This document shows positions 1-7,836 of a stretch of 64,000 nucleotides of DNA, piece after piece. Numbering within the stretch: the stretch's first letter is position 1; each line of letters opens with the position of its first letter. The position numbers were made by a program, and so were the translations under genes. Origin of the DNA: Pseudodesulfovibrio profundus (lineage in GTDB: Bacteria > Desulfobacterota > Desulfovibrionia > Desulfovibrionales > Desulfovibrionaceae); contig NZ_LT907975.1 of NCBI RefSeq assembly GCF_900217235.1, positions 2,331,001 through 2,395,000 on the forward strand, written 5' to 3'. The notes under the pieces are model-generated. The model was not told where the DNA came from. It saw only the letters and a program-made list of their open reading frames with translations, and did no database searches.

Positions 1-645
1 AGCGAGCGAGTCAGGAGGTTGTCCGATTACGTTGGTAAACACCTCAATCTCAAGCATCAACTGTTCCTCGACCTGGCAGCCATGCTGTGCCAATTGGGTT
101 GTGTCACCCTCACTGATACCGTCATGAACAAGGTGTACGAAGGCAAGGAATTGTCGGCGGAAGAACAGCAGATTTACGCCATGCACCCCTCGATTACCGC
201 CGGAATGCTCTCCCAGATTCCACGGATGGATAAAGTCTCGGAAATTATCCTGAACCAGAATGTGAGTCTGGCTGACGATCCGACTCTTTCAGTGGAAGCG
301 CGCGTCCTGAAAGCCTGTCTCGATTATGACTCACTGATCCAGAACGGTATGGAAAAACAGGATGCCATTGATGAGTTGCGCAAACGGGAAGGGGTGTATG
401 ATTCCAAGGTTATTGACGTGCTCGAAAGGGGCACTGCCGGAGAGGAAGGATACGTCCGAAGGGAATTGCTGCTGTCGGAACTGCGCCCACGCATGATTTT
501 GGAAGAGGCGCTCTGGAGCACGGACAAGGTCCATATCATGGCGGAGGGTACAGAGGTGACGGAAACGGCACTCATGCGAATTGCCAACTTCATGAAAGCC
601 AAGCGCTTGCCTGAAACCATTAGGGCATTGGTACCTATTGAGTGA
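1..645 (+). CDS. Degenerate HD-GYP-type protein, 5' truncated by window
   Basis: The frame is open from base 1, so the N-terminus, perhaps a receiver domain, lies outside the window; a TTG at 19 is the first start-like codon but has no reason to be the true start. The 208 visible residues resemble the helical HD-GYP fold of c-di-GMP phosphodiesterase response regulators: AAMLCQLG sits where active members have xxLLHDIG, and MHPSITAGML matches the HPxxGxxIL helix. The metal-binding His-Asp pair is replaced by Cys-Gln and no GYP loop is visible (NQNVSLADDP occupies that region). I infer a catalytically dead, possibly scaffolding or ligand-sensing, signalling protein. An HDOD-like role cannot be excluded. 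It precedes a diguanylate cyclase by 170 bp. Confidence 0.6.
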   Translation, partial: SERVRRLSDYVGKHLNLKHQLFLDLAAMLCQLGCVTLTDTVMNKVYEGKELSAEEQQIYAMHPSITAGMLSQIPRMDKVSEIILNQNVSLADDPTLSVEARVLKACLDYDSLIQNGMEKQDAIDELRKREGVYDSKVIDVLERGTAGEEGYVRRELLLSELRPRMILEEALWSTDKVHIMAEGTEVTETALMRIANFMKAKRLPETIRALVPIE

Positions 646-815
646 TCGCCGGATTCTCCTCGGCCAAATATAGCATGATTAGGGTAGGGTCTCTTTTTGC
701 GCCTTGTACGCCTGCTTCAGTCTCGTTCAGTCATCATTAGATAAAGACATGTGATTCCTATTCCTGTATTGAGACCTCTCTTCAACCAACCATGAACGGA
801 GTAGAGGGGACAGAT

Positions 816-2069
816 ATGAGCGAATCAGCAAAAATCCTCGTGGTGGAGGACAGCCGATTCTTTGCCTCGTTGCTGACACAACAAATACAGGATGGGCTTG
901 GGCTGGCTGTGGATTGGGTGTCCACCTACAGTGAAGCGTGCTCCATTATCGATACCCGTAAGGATGAGTACCTCCTTGCCCTGCTCGATGCCAATCTACC
1001 GGATGCGCCAAACGGAGAAGCAATAGAATACGCTTGTAAAATGGGGCTCCCTGCCATTGTTTTTACCAGTGGTATTGATGATACCATGCGCAATCGCTTT
1101 CTTTCCTGGAACCTGCTTGATTATATACTCAAGGATTCCGGCAACTCCATGGAGGTCATGCTGGACTCCATCAGTCGGGCCATCAGCAATCGGCACATCA
1201 AAGTCGCAGTGGTCGAAGACTCATCCACCACGCGGGAAGCAGTGAGAAGAATGCTCCAGTCCCAGCTGTTTCAGGTTTTTGAGGCCGAGAACGGGCAGAA
1301 GGCTCTTGAACTGCTGGAGGCCAATCCCGATATCAAGCTTGTGGTCACGGACTATGACATGCCCGTCATGGACGGCTTCGAGTTGATTCGTGCCGTGCGT
1401 CAGAATCATTCACGGGATGAACTGGGTATCATCGGTATGTCGGCGAGCGGCGACCCTCTGCTCTCCGCTCAGCTCCTCAAGTCCGGCGCTGACGACTATG
1501 TCAGCAAGCCGTTTTTGGTGGAGGAGTTTATCTGCCGGGTGAATAAATCCATAGAGATGCTGCAACACATCGAAACCATACGAGAATTGTCGTATCGAGA
1601 TCCTCTGACCGGATTGCGTAATCGACGGTATTTCTTTGAAAACGCTCCCGGGTTTATCGAGTCCTGTCAAAGCGAAGGCGTAGCCTGTTCTCTTGCGATG
1701 ATGGATGTGGACTTTTTCAAGAGCGTCAACGACAGCTTTGGTCATGATGGTGGTGATGCTGTTTTGAAACTTCTTTCGCACCTGTTCAAAGAGCATTTTG
1801 GCGAAAACTCCATAATCAGCCGCTTTGGGGGCGAAGAGTTTTGCGTACTTGTCCGGCATGAAAGCGGGGCGAACGCCAGTGAGTTGTTCGAGCCGCTCCG
1901 TGAGCGCATCGAGCGGACACCAGCGCTCTATAAGGGGGCGGAACTTCGGGTGACCATATCCATCGGGGTCAGTTCAAGGCAGGATGGTCTGGATGCCATG
2001 ATCAGGCGAGCGGATACCCGGTTGTATTCAGCCAAGTCAGAAGGCCGAAACAGGGTGATTGCCGAATAG
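816..2069 (+). CDS. Response regulator with two receiver domains and GGDEF diguanylate cyclase
   Basis: The 417-residue protein has an N-terminal receiver (ILVVEDSRF start, LLDANLPDAPNG around the phospho-Asp), a second receiver (VAVVEDSSTTR, VVTDYDMPVMDG, KPF lysine) and a C-terminal GGDEF domain from about residue 260, with GGEEF at residues 338-342. It should make c-di-GMP in the cytoplasm under control of a partner kinase. The product-inhibition I-site (RxxD five residues before GGEEF) is absent: GENS stands there, so allosteric feedback is probably lost. I chose ATG 816 because GAGGGG lies about seven bases upstream; an in-frame ATG at 792 has no ribosome binding site. The upstream 170 bp show no clear promoter. 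Confidence 0.9.
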   Translation: MSESAKILVVEDSRFFASLLTQQIQDGLGLAVDWVSTYSEACSIIDTRKDEYLLALLDANLPDAPNGEAIEYACKMGLPAIVFTSGIDDTMRNRFLSWNLLDYILKDSGNSMEVMLDSISRAISNRHIKVAVVEDSSTTREAVRRMLQSQLFQVFEAENGQKALELLEANPDIKLVVTDYDMPVMDGFELIRAVRQNHSRDELGIIGMSASGDPLLSAQLLKSGADDYVSKPFLVEEFICRVNKSIEMLQHIETIRELSYRDPLTGLRNRRYFFENAPGFIESCQSEGVACSLAMMDVDFFKSVNDSFGHDGGDAVLKLLSHLFKEHFGENSIISRFGGEEFCVLVRHESGANASELFEPLRERIERTPALYKGAELRVTISIGVSSRQDGLDAMIRRADTRLYSAKSEGRNRVIAE

Positions 2070-2180
2070 ATTGTGCACTATGCCGAGAGGACGGGACACC
2101 TTTTAACCAAATGTCGCTCCATACGGCCTTTTTCCGGCAATCCACTTGACGAGAAGACGTACCATTCATACTGTCCGGCC

Positions 2181-3065
2181 ATGAGCACCACAAATACCAC
2201 TCCCCCGCAAGGCAATGAGGCACCCGTGACGGCCCCTGACATCCAAAGCCGTAAAGACGGCGAGAAGATTTGTTGCATGACAGCCTATGACTATTCGTCA
2301 GGCATGATTGCAGACGCCGCAGGCATGGATCTCGTTCTGGTTGGGGACTCTCTGGGCATGGTCGTTCTCGGGCATGAAGACACGTTGTCCGTGACCATGG
2401 ACGAGATGATCCACCATGTTCGAGCCACAAGCCGTGGCGTCAAGCGGGCACTGCTGGTGGCTGACATGCCGTTCATGTCGTACTCCACCGTGGAGATGGC
2501 CCTTGAGAATGGCGGACGCTTTCTCAGCGAAGGACGCGCCAAGGCGGTCAAGCTGGAGGGCGGCGAGAACGTTGTTCCGCAGATCGAAGCACTCGTAGCC
2601 GCCGGTATTCCTGTCATGGCGCATATCGGATTGACCCCGCAGCATGTTGCCCGTTTTGGCGGGTTCAAGGCGCAGGGCAAGACCCTTGAGGCAGCCAAGG
2701 CGCTTGTGGAAGATGCTCGCGCCGTGGAAGCGGCCGGAGCGTTCTGCGTGGTGCTGGAAGCCATCCCTGTTGAAGTAGCCGAGTTGATCACCAAGGCCGT
2801 GGATATCCCGACCATCGGCATCGGGGCAGGAAATGTCACCGATGGCCAGATTCTGGTGTATCATGATGTGCTGGGACTGTTTGATCGGTTCACGCCCAAA
2901 TTCGTGCGTACGTATGTTCAGCATGGAAAGGAAGCTGTTCAGGCTCTTGAAATGTACGGCAAAGACGTTCGCAGTACCCGCTTCCCCGGTGATAAGAATA
3001 CTTTTTACCTGTCCGACGAAATGGCTGAGCAGGTCCGTAAAATAAAGATCAAAAAGAAGAAGTAA
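2181..3065 (+). CDS. panB: 3-methyl-2-oxobutanoate hydroxymethyltransferase (ketopantoate hydroxymethyltransferase)
   Basis: PanB transfers a hydroxymethyl group from methylene-tetrahydrofolate to 2-oxoisovalerate to give ketopantoate, the first committed step of pantothenate and CoA synthesis. The 294-residue sequence shows the family hallmarks: KICCMTAYDYSSGMIADAAG near the N-terminus, VGDSLGMVVLGHEDT, the metal- and substrate-binding ADMPFMSY segment, KLEGGENV, MAHIGLTPQ, the LEAIP segment with its catalytic Glu and GIGAG. The C-terminal KIKIKKKK tail is strongly basic. The start at 2181 matches usual PanB length; the frame stays open to 2073 but that extension (HYAERTGHLL) is not family-like. 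No Shine-Dalgarno sequence precedes 2181. The next gene begins on the base after the stop codon, suggesting co-transcription. Confidence 0.95.
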   Translation: MSTTNTTPPQGNEAPVTAPDIQSRKDGEKICCMTAYDYSSGMIADAAGMDLVLVGDSLGMVVLGHEDTLSVTMDEMIHHVRATSRGVKRALLVADMPFMSYSTVEMALENGGRFLSEGRAKAVKLEGGENVVPQIEALVAAGIPVMAHIGLTPQHVARFGGFKAQGKTLEAAKALVEDARAVEAAGAFCVVLEAIPVEVAELITKAVDIPTIGIGAGNVTDGQILVYHDVLGLFDRFTPKFVRTYVQHGKEAVQALEMYGKDVRSTRFPGDKNTFYLSDEMAEQVRKIKIKKKK

Positions 3066-4046
3066 ATGGAATTCGATTTGTCCTGGCCCGTTCTTTGGAA
3101 CGGGCTTTTCTGGCCGCTCATACGCCTGACGTTTTTTATCAGTATTGGTCTGTTCATCGGTAATCTGATCGAGTCTTTGCAGTGGACGCGATATGCCGCG
3201 AAGCTGGCGGAGCCCCTGGCTCGACGTGCGCGGCTCAAGGATATCTCGGCAGCCGCCTTTGCCATGGCCTTCTTTTCCGGGATCACGGCCAATACCATGC
3301 TGGCCGAGGCCCACGAGCGGGGGGATATCTCTGATCGGGAGCTTATTCTCTCCAACCTGTTCAACGCGCTGCCCACATATTTCCTGCATCTGCCCACGAT
3401 CTTTTTTATCGCGGCTCCTTTCATCGGTGGAACAGCGGCGGTGTACGTCGGATTGACCGCTACAGCCGCCCTGCTGCGGACACTGACGATCACGCTGAGT
3501 GGTCGCTTCCTGCTACCGCCCCTTGAAGAAGGGTGCATCCCGTGTCGGTTGGATGAAATGGAAGAGAAGGTGGACAAGTCGTCGGCGCTGAAGAAGACCA
3601 TGAAGCGCTTCAGAAAGCGTCTGCCGAAAATTTTATACATAACAACGCCAATTTACACGTTGTTCTTCTTCCTGAAGGAATTCGGCCTCTTTAGCTGGTT
3701 GCAGGATTTGATGGCTGGTCAGGTCGGGTTGTTCTCATTCCTTCCGCCCGAAGCGCTCAGTATCGTCGCTTTCCACATGGCAGCAGAGTTCACGGCCGGT
3801 CTGGCTGTGGCCAGCGCACTCATTGCGGAATCAAGCCTGACCGAGATGCAGGTGGTGATGGCGCTTATGATAGGCAACCTGATCTCTTCACCCGTCAGGG
3901 CGTTTCGTCATCAGTTTCCGTATTATGCCGGTATCTTCAAGCCCCGCATGGCCCTGCGGCTGATCGTGCACAACCAGTTGCTGCGTGCCACAAGCGTTGC
4001 CGTGGTCGGTGTGGCCTACGGCATCTACATGTACTTCATGCAATAG
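3066..4046 (+). CDS. Predicted polytopic inner membrane protein, nucleoside-recognition (Gate) type
   Basis: A 326-residue integral membrane protein with about seven or eight hydrophobic segments, for example residues 10-32, 70-85, 95-140, 190-205 and 225-260. The halves look internally related: FAMAFFSGITANTMLAEA in the first and FHMAAEFTAGLAVASALI in the second, as in Gate-domain permeases formerly called nucleoside recognition proteins. A charged cytoplasmic loop (residues 150-185) separates them and contains CIPC. The substrate is unknown. The ATG directly abuts the panB stop codon, so translation is probably coupled, but I see no established functional link to pantothenate. The assignment to the Gate family rests on pattern only. 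Confidence 0.6.
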   Translation: MEFDLSWPVLWNGLFWPLIRLTFFISIGLFIGNLIESLQWTRYAAKLAEPLARRARLKDISAAAFAMAFFSGITANTMLAEAHERGDISDRELILSNLFNALPTYFLHLPTIFFIAAPFIGGTAAVYVGLTATAALLRTLTITLSGRFLLPPLEEGCIPCRLDEMEEKVDKSSALKKTMKRFRKRLPKILYITTPIYTLFFFLKEFGLFSWLQDLMAGQVGLFSFLPPEALSIVAFHMAAEFTAGLAVASALIAESSLTEMQVVMALMIGNLISSPVRAFRHQFPYYAGIFKPRMALRLIVHNQLLRATSVAVVGVAYGIYMYFMQ

Positions 4047-4060
4047 CAGAAGGAGCGCTG

Positions 4061-4594
4061 CTACGCGCCCCACATACCGTTTTGCACCCAGCCCAGATGC
4101 TGTCGGGCGATGTGCGCCGCAACCTGTTTGGCTTCATCAAGGCCAAAGGTCGGCTTGCCTGTGTTCACCCCAACATCACTGACCATGGCGATGAGTTGCT
4201 TTTCGTCTTCATTGCCTCTTTCACACAAGGGACGCTCGTGGGCGTCTGACCGGTGTACTTCGATTTTCGGCTGATCCGATCGGAAATACCCTTCGGTTAT
4301 GATCAATTGTCGGTCCTTGAAGAACTGTTCGGCAATCTGGGGCAGGGTCAACTCCTTGTCAACGGTCTTTATCACGGCCAGTTGCGTGGGCGATGAGACA
4401 GTCACGGTCTGGGCTCCGGCCTGACGGTGACGCCAGGAGTCCTTGCCTTCCCTGTCCATCTCGAATGCGTGGGCATCATGCTTTATGGTCCCGACCGAGA
4501 TACCCAGCTCCCTGAGTTCAGGGAGCAGCTTTTCAATGAATGTGGTCTTGCCGGATTTCTTCTTGCCGACGATGCAGATGATTGGTGGGATCAT
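4061..4594 (-). CDS. mobB: Molybdopterin-guanine dinucleotide biosynthesis protein MobB
   Basis: A 177-residue P-loop protein that binds GTP and assists MobA in attaching GMP to Mo-molybdopterin. The Walker A motif GKKKSGKTTF is at residues 10-19, followed by the family segment GTIKHDAHAFEMDREGKDSW with the conserved His and Asp, then the AGAQTV and LIITEGYF segments typical of MobB. It is divergent from fdhD, with 126 bp between their starts, and convergent with the preceding membrane protein gene, their stops 14 bp apart. Bis-MGD is needed by both formate dehydrogenase and NapA encoded in this window. Confidence 0.93.
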   Translation of the reverse strand: MIPPIICIVGKKKSGKTTFIEKLLPELRELGISVGTIKHDAHAFEMDREGKDSWRHRQAGAQTVTVSSPTQLAVIKTVDKELTLPQIAEQFFKDRQLIITEGYFRSDQPKIEVHRSDAHERPLCERGNEDEKQLIAMVSDVGVNTGKPTFGLDEAKQVAAHIARQHLGWVQNGMWGA

Positions 4595-4720
4595 GATGGA
4601 CCTCTTCAGTGTGAAAACTGGAGTAAATGAGTGTTCGTTGCATCAGGTTATTTATCTCAAGTATAGATCAGGAGAACGAAAAACGCCATGCTCGCGACGC
4701 GGTTTGCGGGGGGAGGTTTC

Positions 4721-5500
4721 ATGGAGTCTTTTGACTACGAAGTTCACGAATATAAAAACGGATTTTTCAAGACCGGCATACAGTCCATTCGGGAAGTGCC
4801 CCTGACCATTATTCTGAATGGTAAAGAGGTTGTTACGCTGCTGTGTACGGCCAAATATCCAGAATATTTAGCTATTGGCTTCTTGAAATCCGATGCATTT
4901 TTGTCCAGCCCGGATCAGGTCACCGACCTGACCGTGCGCGACGAGGGCGACCGGCTGGTGGCTGAAGTGGAGACCTGTCACGATCCGTGGGAGGGTCGAA
5001 TCATGGAACGGTCCATCACCTCAGGTTGTGGTAAAGGTACCAACTTTGGCCGCAACGTGACCACCATATCGAAGCGACGCCTTGGCGGTGACATACGTGT
5101 CACTCCTGAGCAGATATTGACATTAGCCAATGAACTGCATTTGCGCTCGACTCTCTACAATGCCACCCGCGGTTGCCATAATTCTTCCTTGTGCACCCCT
5201 GACGAGATGCTGCTGTTCCGGGAGGATATCGGCAGGCACAACGCCATCGACATGATTTGCGGCCAGTGCTTTCTCGACAATGTATCCGTTGAAGACAAGA
5301 TGATTGTCTCCACAGGACGCATCGCCTCCGAAATACTGCTGAAAGTGGTTCGGATCGGGGTGCCGATACTCGTGTCGACAGCGGTTGCCACCAGCTTTTC
5401 GGTGGAACTTGCCCGCAAGACCGGCATCACGCTGGTGGGCAATGTAAAGAAAGACAGCTTCTGGGTGTATAATGACAAGGGGCGGATTATCGGTTTTTAG
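4721..5500 (+). CDS. fdhD: Formate dehydrogenase accessory sulfurtransferase FdhD
   Basis: FdhD passes sulfur from a cysteine desulfurase to the molybdenum cofactor before insertion into formate dehydrogenase. The 259-residue protein shows REVPLTIILNGKEV, the CTAKYPEYLAIGFL segment, the active-site loop SGCGKG (one Cys where the E. coli enzyme has a CxxC pair), TRGCHNSSLC, and the REDIGRHNAIDM and STGRIASEILLK signatures. I prefer ATG 4721, preceded by GGGGGGAGG at good spacing; an upstream in-frame ATG at 4688 has only a distant AGGAG. It is followed by moeA 83 bp downstream in the same direction. Replacement of the second loop Cys by Gly (CGKG) suggests single-Cys persulfide chemistry. Confidence 0.95.
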   Translation: MESFDYEVHEYKNGFFKTGIQSIREVPLTIILNGKEVVTLLCTAKYPEYLAIGFLKSDAFLSSPDQVTDLTVRDEGDRLVAEVETCHDPWEGRIMERSITSGCGKGTNFGRNVTTISKRRLGGDIRVTPEQILTLANELHLRSTLYNATRGCHNSSLCTPDEMLLFREDIGRHNAIDMICGQCFLDNVSVEDKMIVSTGRIASEILLKVVRIGVPILVSTAVATSFSVELARKTGITLVGNVKKDSFWVYNDKGRIIGF

Positions 5501-5583
5501 CCCCTTCAAAAGCATCGCTGATTCAGGTAGTTCAATAAGGAGTCCGCAATACGCCAGAATTCTCCTGCAAATAAGGAATTATC

Positions 5584-6810
5584 ATGACAGAAAGCACCGT
5601 TTCCCGCCGTCGAGCCCACCGACGCCTCCTCCAATCAGCCCGGCCCCAGGAAGCGGTGCTTGTTTCTCCACATGAGGCTGTAGGTCGCGTGGCGGCGCAG
5701 GATGTTGTTGCCCATTGTGATGTGCCGGAGCAGGCTTGCTCTGTTCGTGACGGGTTTGGTGTCCGTTCGCAGGACCTTCAGGATGCAAAACCCCTGAACC
5801 CGATTTCTCTTAAAGTGACCCAGACAATACGCGCCGAGGCCGTGGATGTGCAGCCCGTTAAGCAGGGCGAATGCGCCCGTGTTCTGACAGGCGGCATGGT
5901 CCCTCCCGGCGCTGATGCTGTCCTGGCTGAAGAGGATGTAGAGGTTACAGACGACTCCATCCGGGTGAGCGCCCCGGTTCGCTTGGGCTGGTTTATCCGC
6001 AAGGCCGGGGGTGAGATTGCAAAGGGGGACGTCATTGCCCATGCTGGGGAAGAAATAACGCCCCAGGCTGCTGCCGTCATGATGCGTACCCGCATCAATT
6101 CCATACAGGTTCACACCACCCCGCATGTGCGAATAATCGCTTTGGGCAGTGAGTTGTCCGATCCTTGTTGCTGCGGCGAGGAGGATTGCGATGGCGGTCG
6201 ATTCCCGGCGGATAATATCGTACTGACCACCGGTCTGCTCGGCCGTTCGGGTTGTGAAGTTGTTCAATCCGGTGTGTTGCCGGACAACAAGGCGCGTCTA
6301 ACCAATGTTCTCTCTGATCCTGATCTGCCCGAAGTGGTCATCACCACCGGCGGAACCGGTCGTAGCGAGCGGGATTTTGCTCGATCATGCGCCTTGGAGG
6401 CCGGATTCAAGACAGTGTTTGACCGATTGGATATCCGGCCCGGGCGCAACATGTTTGCCGCGCATCGGGGAAAGACCATGCTCTTTTGTCTGCCGGGGCC
6501 GCCCGCTGCAGTTTTTGCCTGCTACCACGCTGTTATCCTGCCGTTTCTGCGCCACTTGCGCGGATTCCCTGAAGAGCAGCCAGTCACGGCTCGACTGGAA
6601 AAAGGTATCTCTGCCCGTCCCGGGGGGGAGTGGCTTGTGACCTGCGGTTTGTATTTCAAGGAGGGATCATTGATTGCCGTACCTTATGTCGGCAAGGAAG
6701 TGCCGCCCATGCTGGCAATAGGTCGAGCCAAGGGGGTCGCGGTCCTTTCCGGGGGCGATTCCATACTCCCTGGTGGTCAGGTGGAGATCATCTCACCGGT
6801 GTTCGCCTGA
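5584..6810 (+). CDS. moeA: Molybdopterin molybdenumtransferase MoeA
   Basis: MoeA hydrolyses adenylated molybdopterin and inserts molybdate (or tungstate). The 408-residue protein follows the MoeA layout: domain I with CSVRDGFGV in place of SAMDGYA (Asp kept), RVLTGGMVPPGADAV, the MPT-binding domain III from about residue 185, and a C-terminal beta domain from about 340. Two departures are visible: the loop after ALGSEL carries an unusual CCCGEEDC stretch (residues 198-205), and the MPT motif is TTGGTGRSERDF, closer to the GGTG..RD form of MogA/MoaB than the usual GGVSxGxxD. It ends at a strong bidirectional terminator. The Cys-rich loop might bind metal, but this is only a guess. Confidence 0.9.
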   Translation: MTESTVSRRRAHRRLLQSARPQEAVLVSPHEAVGRVAAQDVVAHCDVPEQACSVRDGFGVRSQDLQDAKPLNPISLKVTQTIRAEAVDVQPVKQGECARVLTGGMVPPGADAVLAEEDVEVTDDSIRVSAPVRLGWFIRKAGGEIAKGDVIAHAGEEITPQAAAVMMRTRINSIQVHTTPHVRIIALGSELSDPCCCGEEDCDGGRFPADNIVLTTGLLGRSGCEVVQSGVLPDNKARLTNVLSDPDLPEVVITTGGTGRSERDFARSCALEAGFKTVFDRLDIRPGRNMFAAHRGKTMLFCLPGPPAAVFACYHAVILPFLRHLRGFPEEQPVTARLEKGISARPGGEWLVTCGLYFKEGSLIAVPYVGKEVPPMLAIGRAKGVAVLSGGDSILPGGQVEIISPVFA

Positions 6811-6830
6811 TCTGGTTGGATTATGATCAC

Positions 6831-6871
6831 AAAAAAACGGGGCGCTTCATTTGGAAGCGCCCCGTTTTTTT
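6831..6871. terminator. Bidirectional rho-independent terminator between moeA and the fdhE operon
   Basis: An 11-bp perfect stem (CGGGGCGCTTC with GAAGCGCCCCG, 6838-6864) with a five-base loop, flanked by seven A on the left and seven T on the right. It can stop moeA on the plus strand and the fdhE/IS1595-like transcript on the minus strand. Confidence 0.93.
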
Positions 6872-6893
6872 GTGGGAGGGACCGCAACGTCTT

Positions 6894-7823
6894 TTATGCC
6901 GATTCCTGAACAGGTACCAACGCGCACAAGTACGCGGTGATGATCTCGGCTATGGATTTTTCCCGGTTGTTAAACCGGAACTCCAACTCCTTGAGATAGA
7001 GCGGGAATCGCTGACAGGATATGCCGCGGAATCGTTTGATTCTCGTCTGCGCGAAATCCCAGAATTCGTCATTGACCGCATCGATGTGCGGTGGTTCGTC
7101 ATAGCGCCTGATAACCTCGTAGGGCAGGGAATCATTGCCGCAGAAGATGAGCGCGTCGTAATCCTTGTACCTGTCGGTGTACACAAGATTGCCGGTGCGG
7201 ATCAGCTTCAGGTGGAAGTTCATGTGGAAATGAAAGAGTGTCTCCGCCTGGAATCCTGGCACCAGATCGATGAACACCAGGTCGTCACGACGCAGGATGC
7301 CGTACACGGGGATGGTGTCCATGCGCATTTCACGCGGGCCGCCGGTGAGTCGATTGCCCTTGAGGTAGGAGTCCAGTCCGGTGGCCGCGCTGATGAGCTG
7401 GCGCGCATCGATGGCATGGGCGAGGATGGCGAAACGAATGGCCGTCAGCGCTTTGTACACGGTGTTGTAGGAAAGGTTCAGCTCCTGCTTCATCTGGTGG
7501 ACGGAACACTCCTCGACGAACAGCGTGATCAGGCGCAGCCACTCGGAAGGAGAGAGGGCGCCATTGTTGATCCAGCGGCCGGAGAAGGGCTGAAACGTAT
7601 ATTTGCAACTGGCGCAGCGGAGCCGATCGCCGGACAGCGAGTACACTTTACGGTGTCCGCAGCGCGGGCAGAAGGGATCGCCTGTCGGCCATGTCTGTGA
7701 CAACAGGTATTCCCTGGCTTTGCCGTCATCTTTGGTGAGAGCGGCAAATCCTTCGGGAATCTCCGGTATGATCATTGGAGGAACTACGTGCATCTTCATG
7801 CCCATTGCTGTGGTGGCGGTCAT
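6894..7823 (-). CDS. IS1595/ISXO2-like DDE-fold protein translationally linked to fdhE, probably domesticated
   Basis: The 309-residue protein has an N-terminal zinc ribbon (CPRCG then CASCKYTF, about residues 50-75), a helical segment resembling ISXO2-type transposases, and a C-terminal DDE fold (IPVYGILRR, LVYTDRYKDY, LKELEFRFNN) that can be aligned with the intact IS1595 transposase at 34931-35587. The first catalytic Asp position of the VDESY motif is Leu (GLDSY), the second Asp is kept (YTDRY), and the third motif HxNGxE is altered to DAVNDE. No terminal inverted repeats or target duplication were seen around it. It starts 13 bases after the fdhE stop with GGGAGGG just upstream, so it sits in the fdhE operon. 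I infer an exapted DNA-binding protein rather than a live transposon. A recently trapped, decaying insertion is the alternative. Confidence 0.75.
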   Translation of the reverse strand: MTATTAMGMKMHVVPPMIIPEIPEGFAALTKDDGKAREYLLSQTWPTGDPFCPRCGHRKVYSLSGDRLRCASCKYTFQPFSGRWINNGALSPSEWLRLITLFVEECSVHQMKQELNLSYNTVYKALTAIRFAILAHAIDARQLISAATGLDSYLKGNRLTGGPREMRMDTIPVYGILRRDDLVFIDLVPGFQAETLFHFHMNFHLKLIRTGNLVYTDRYKDYDALIFCGNDSLPYEVIRRYDEPPHIDAVNDEFWDFAQTRIKRFRGISCQRFPLYLKELEFRFNNREKSIAEIITAYLCALVPVQESA

Positions 7824-7836
7824 ACGCCCTCCCGTT

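Noticed and set aside
2298-3389. A 363-codon minus-strand frame opposite panB
   Set aside because: panB and the following membrane protein explain the region; the antisense product has no motif.
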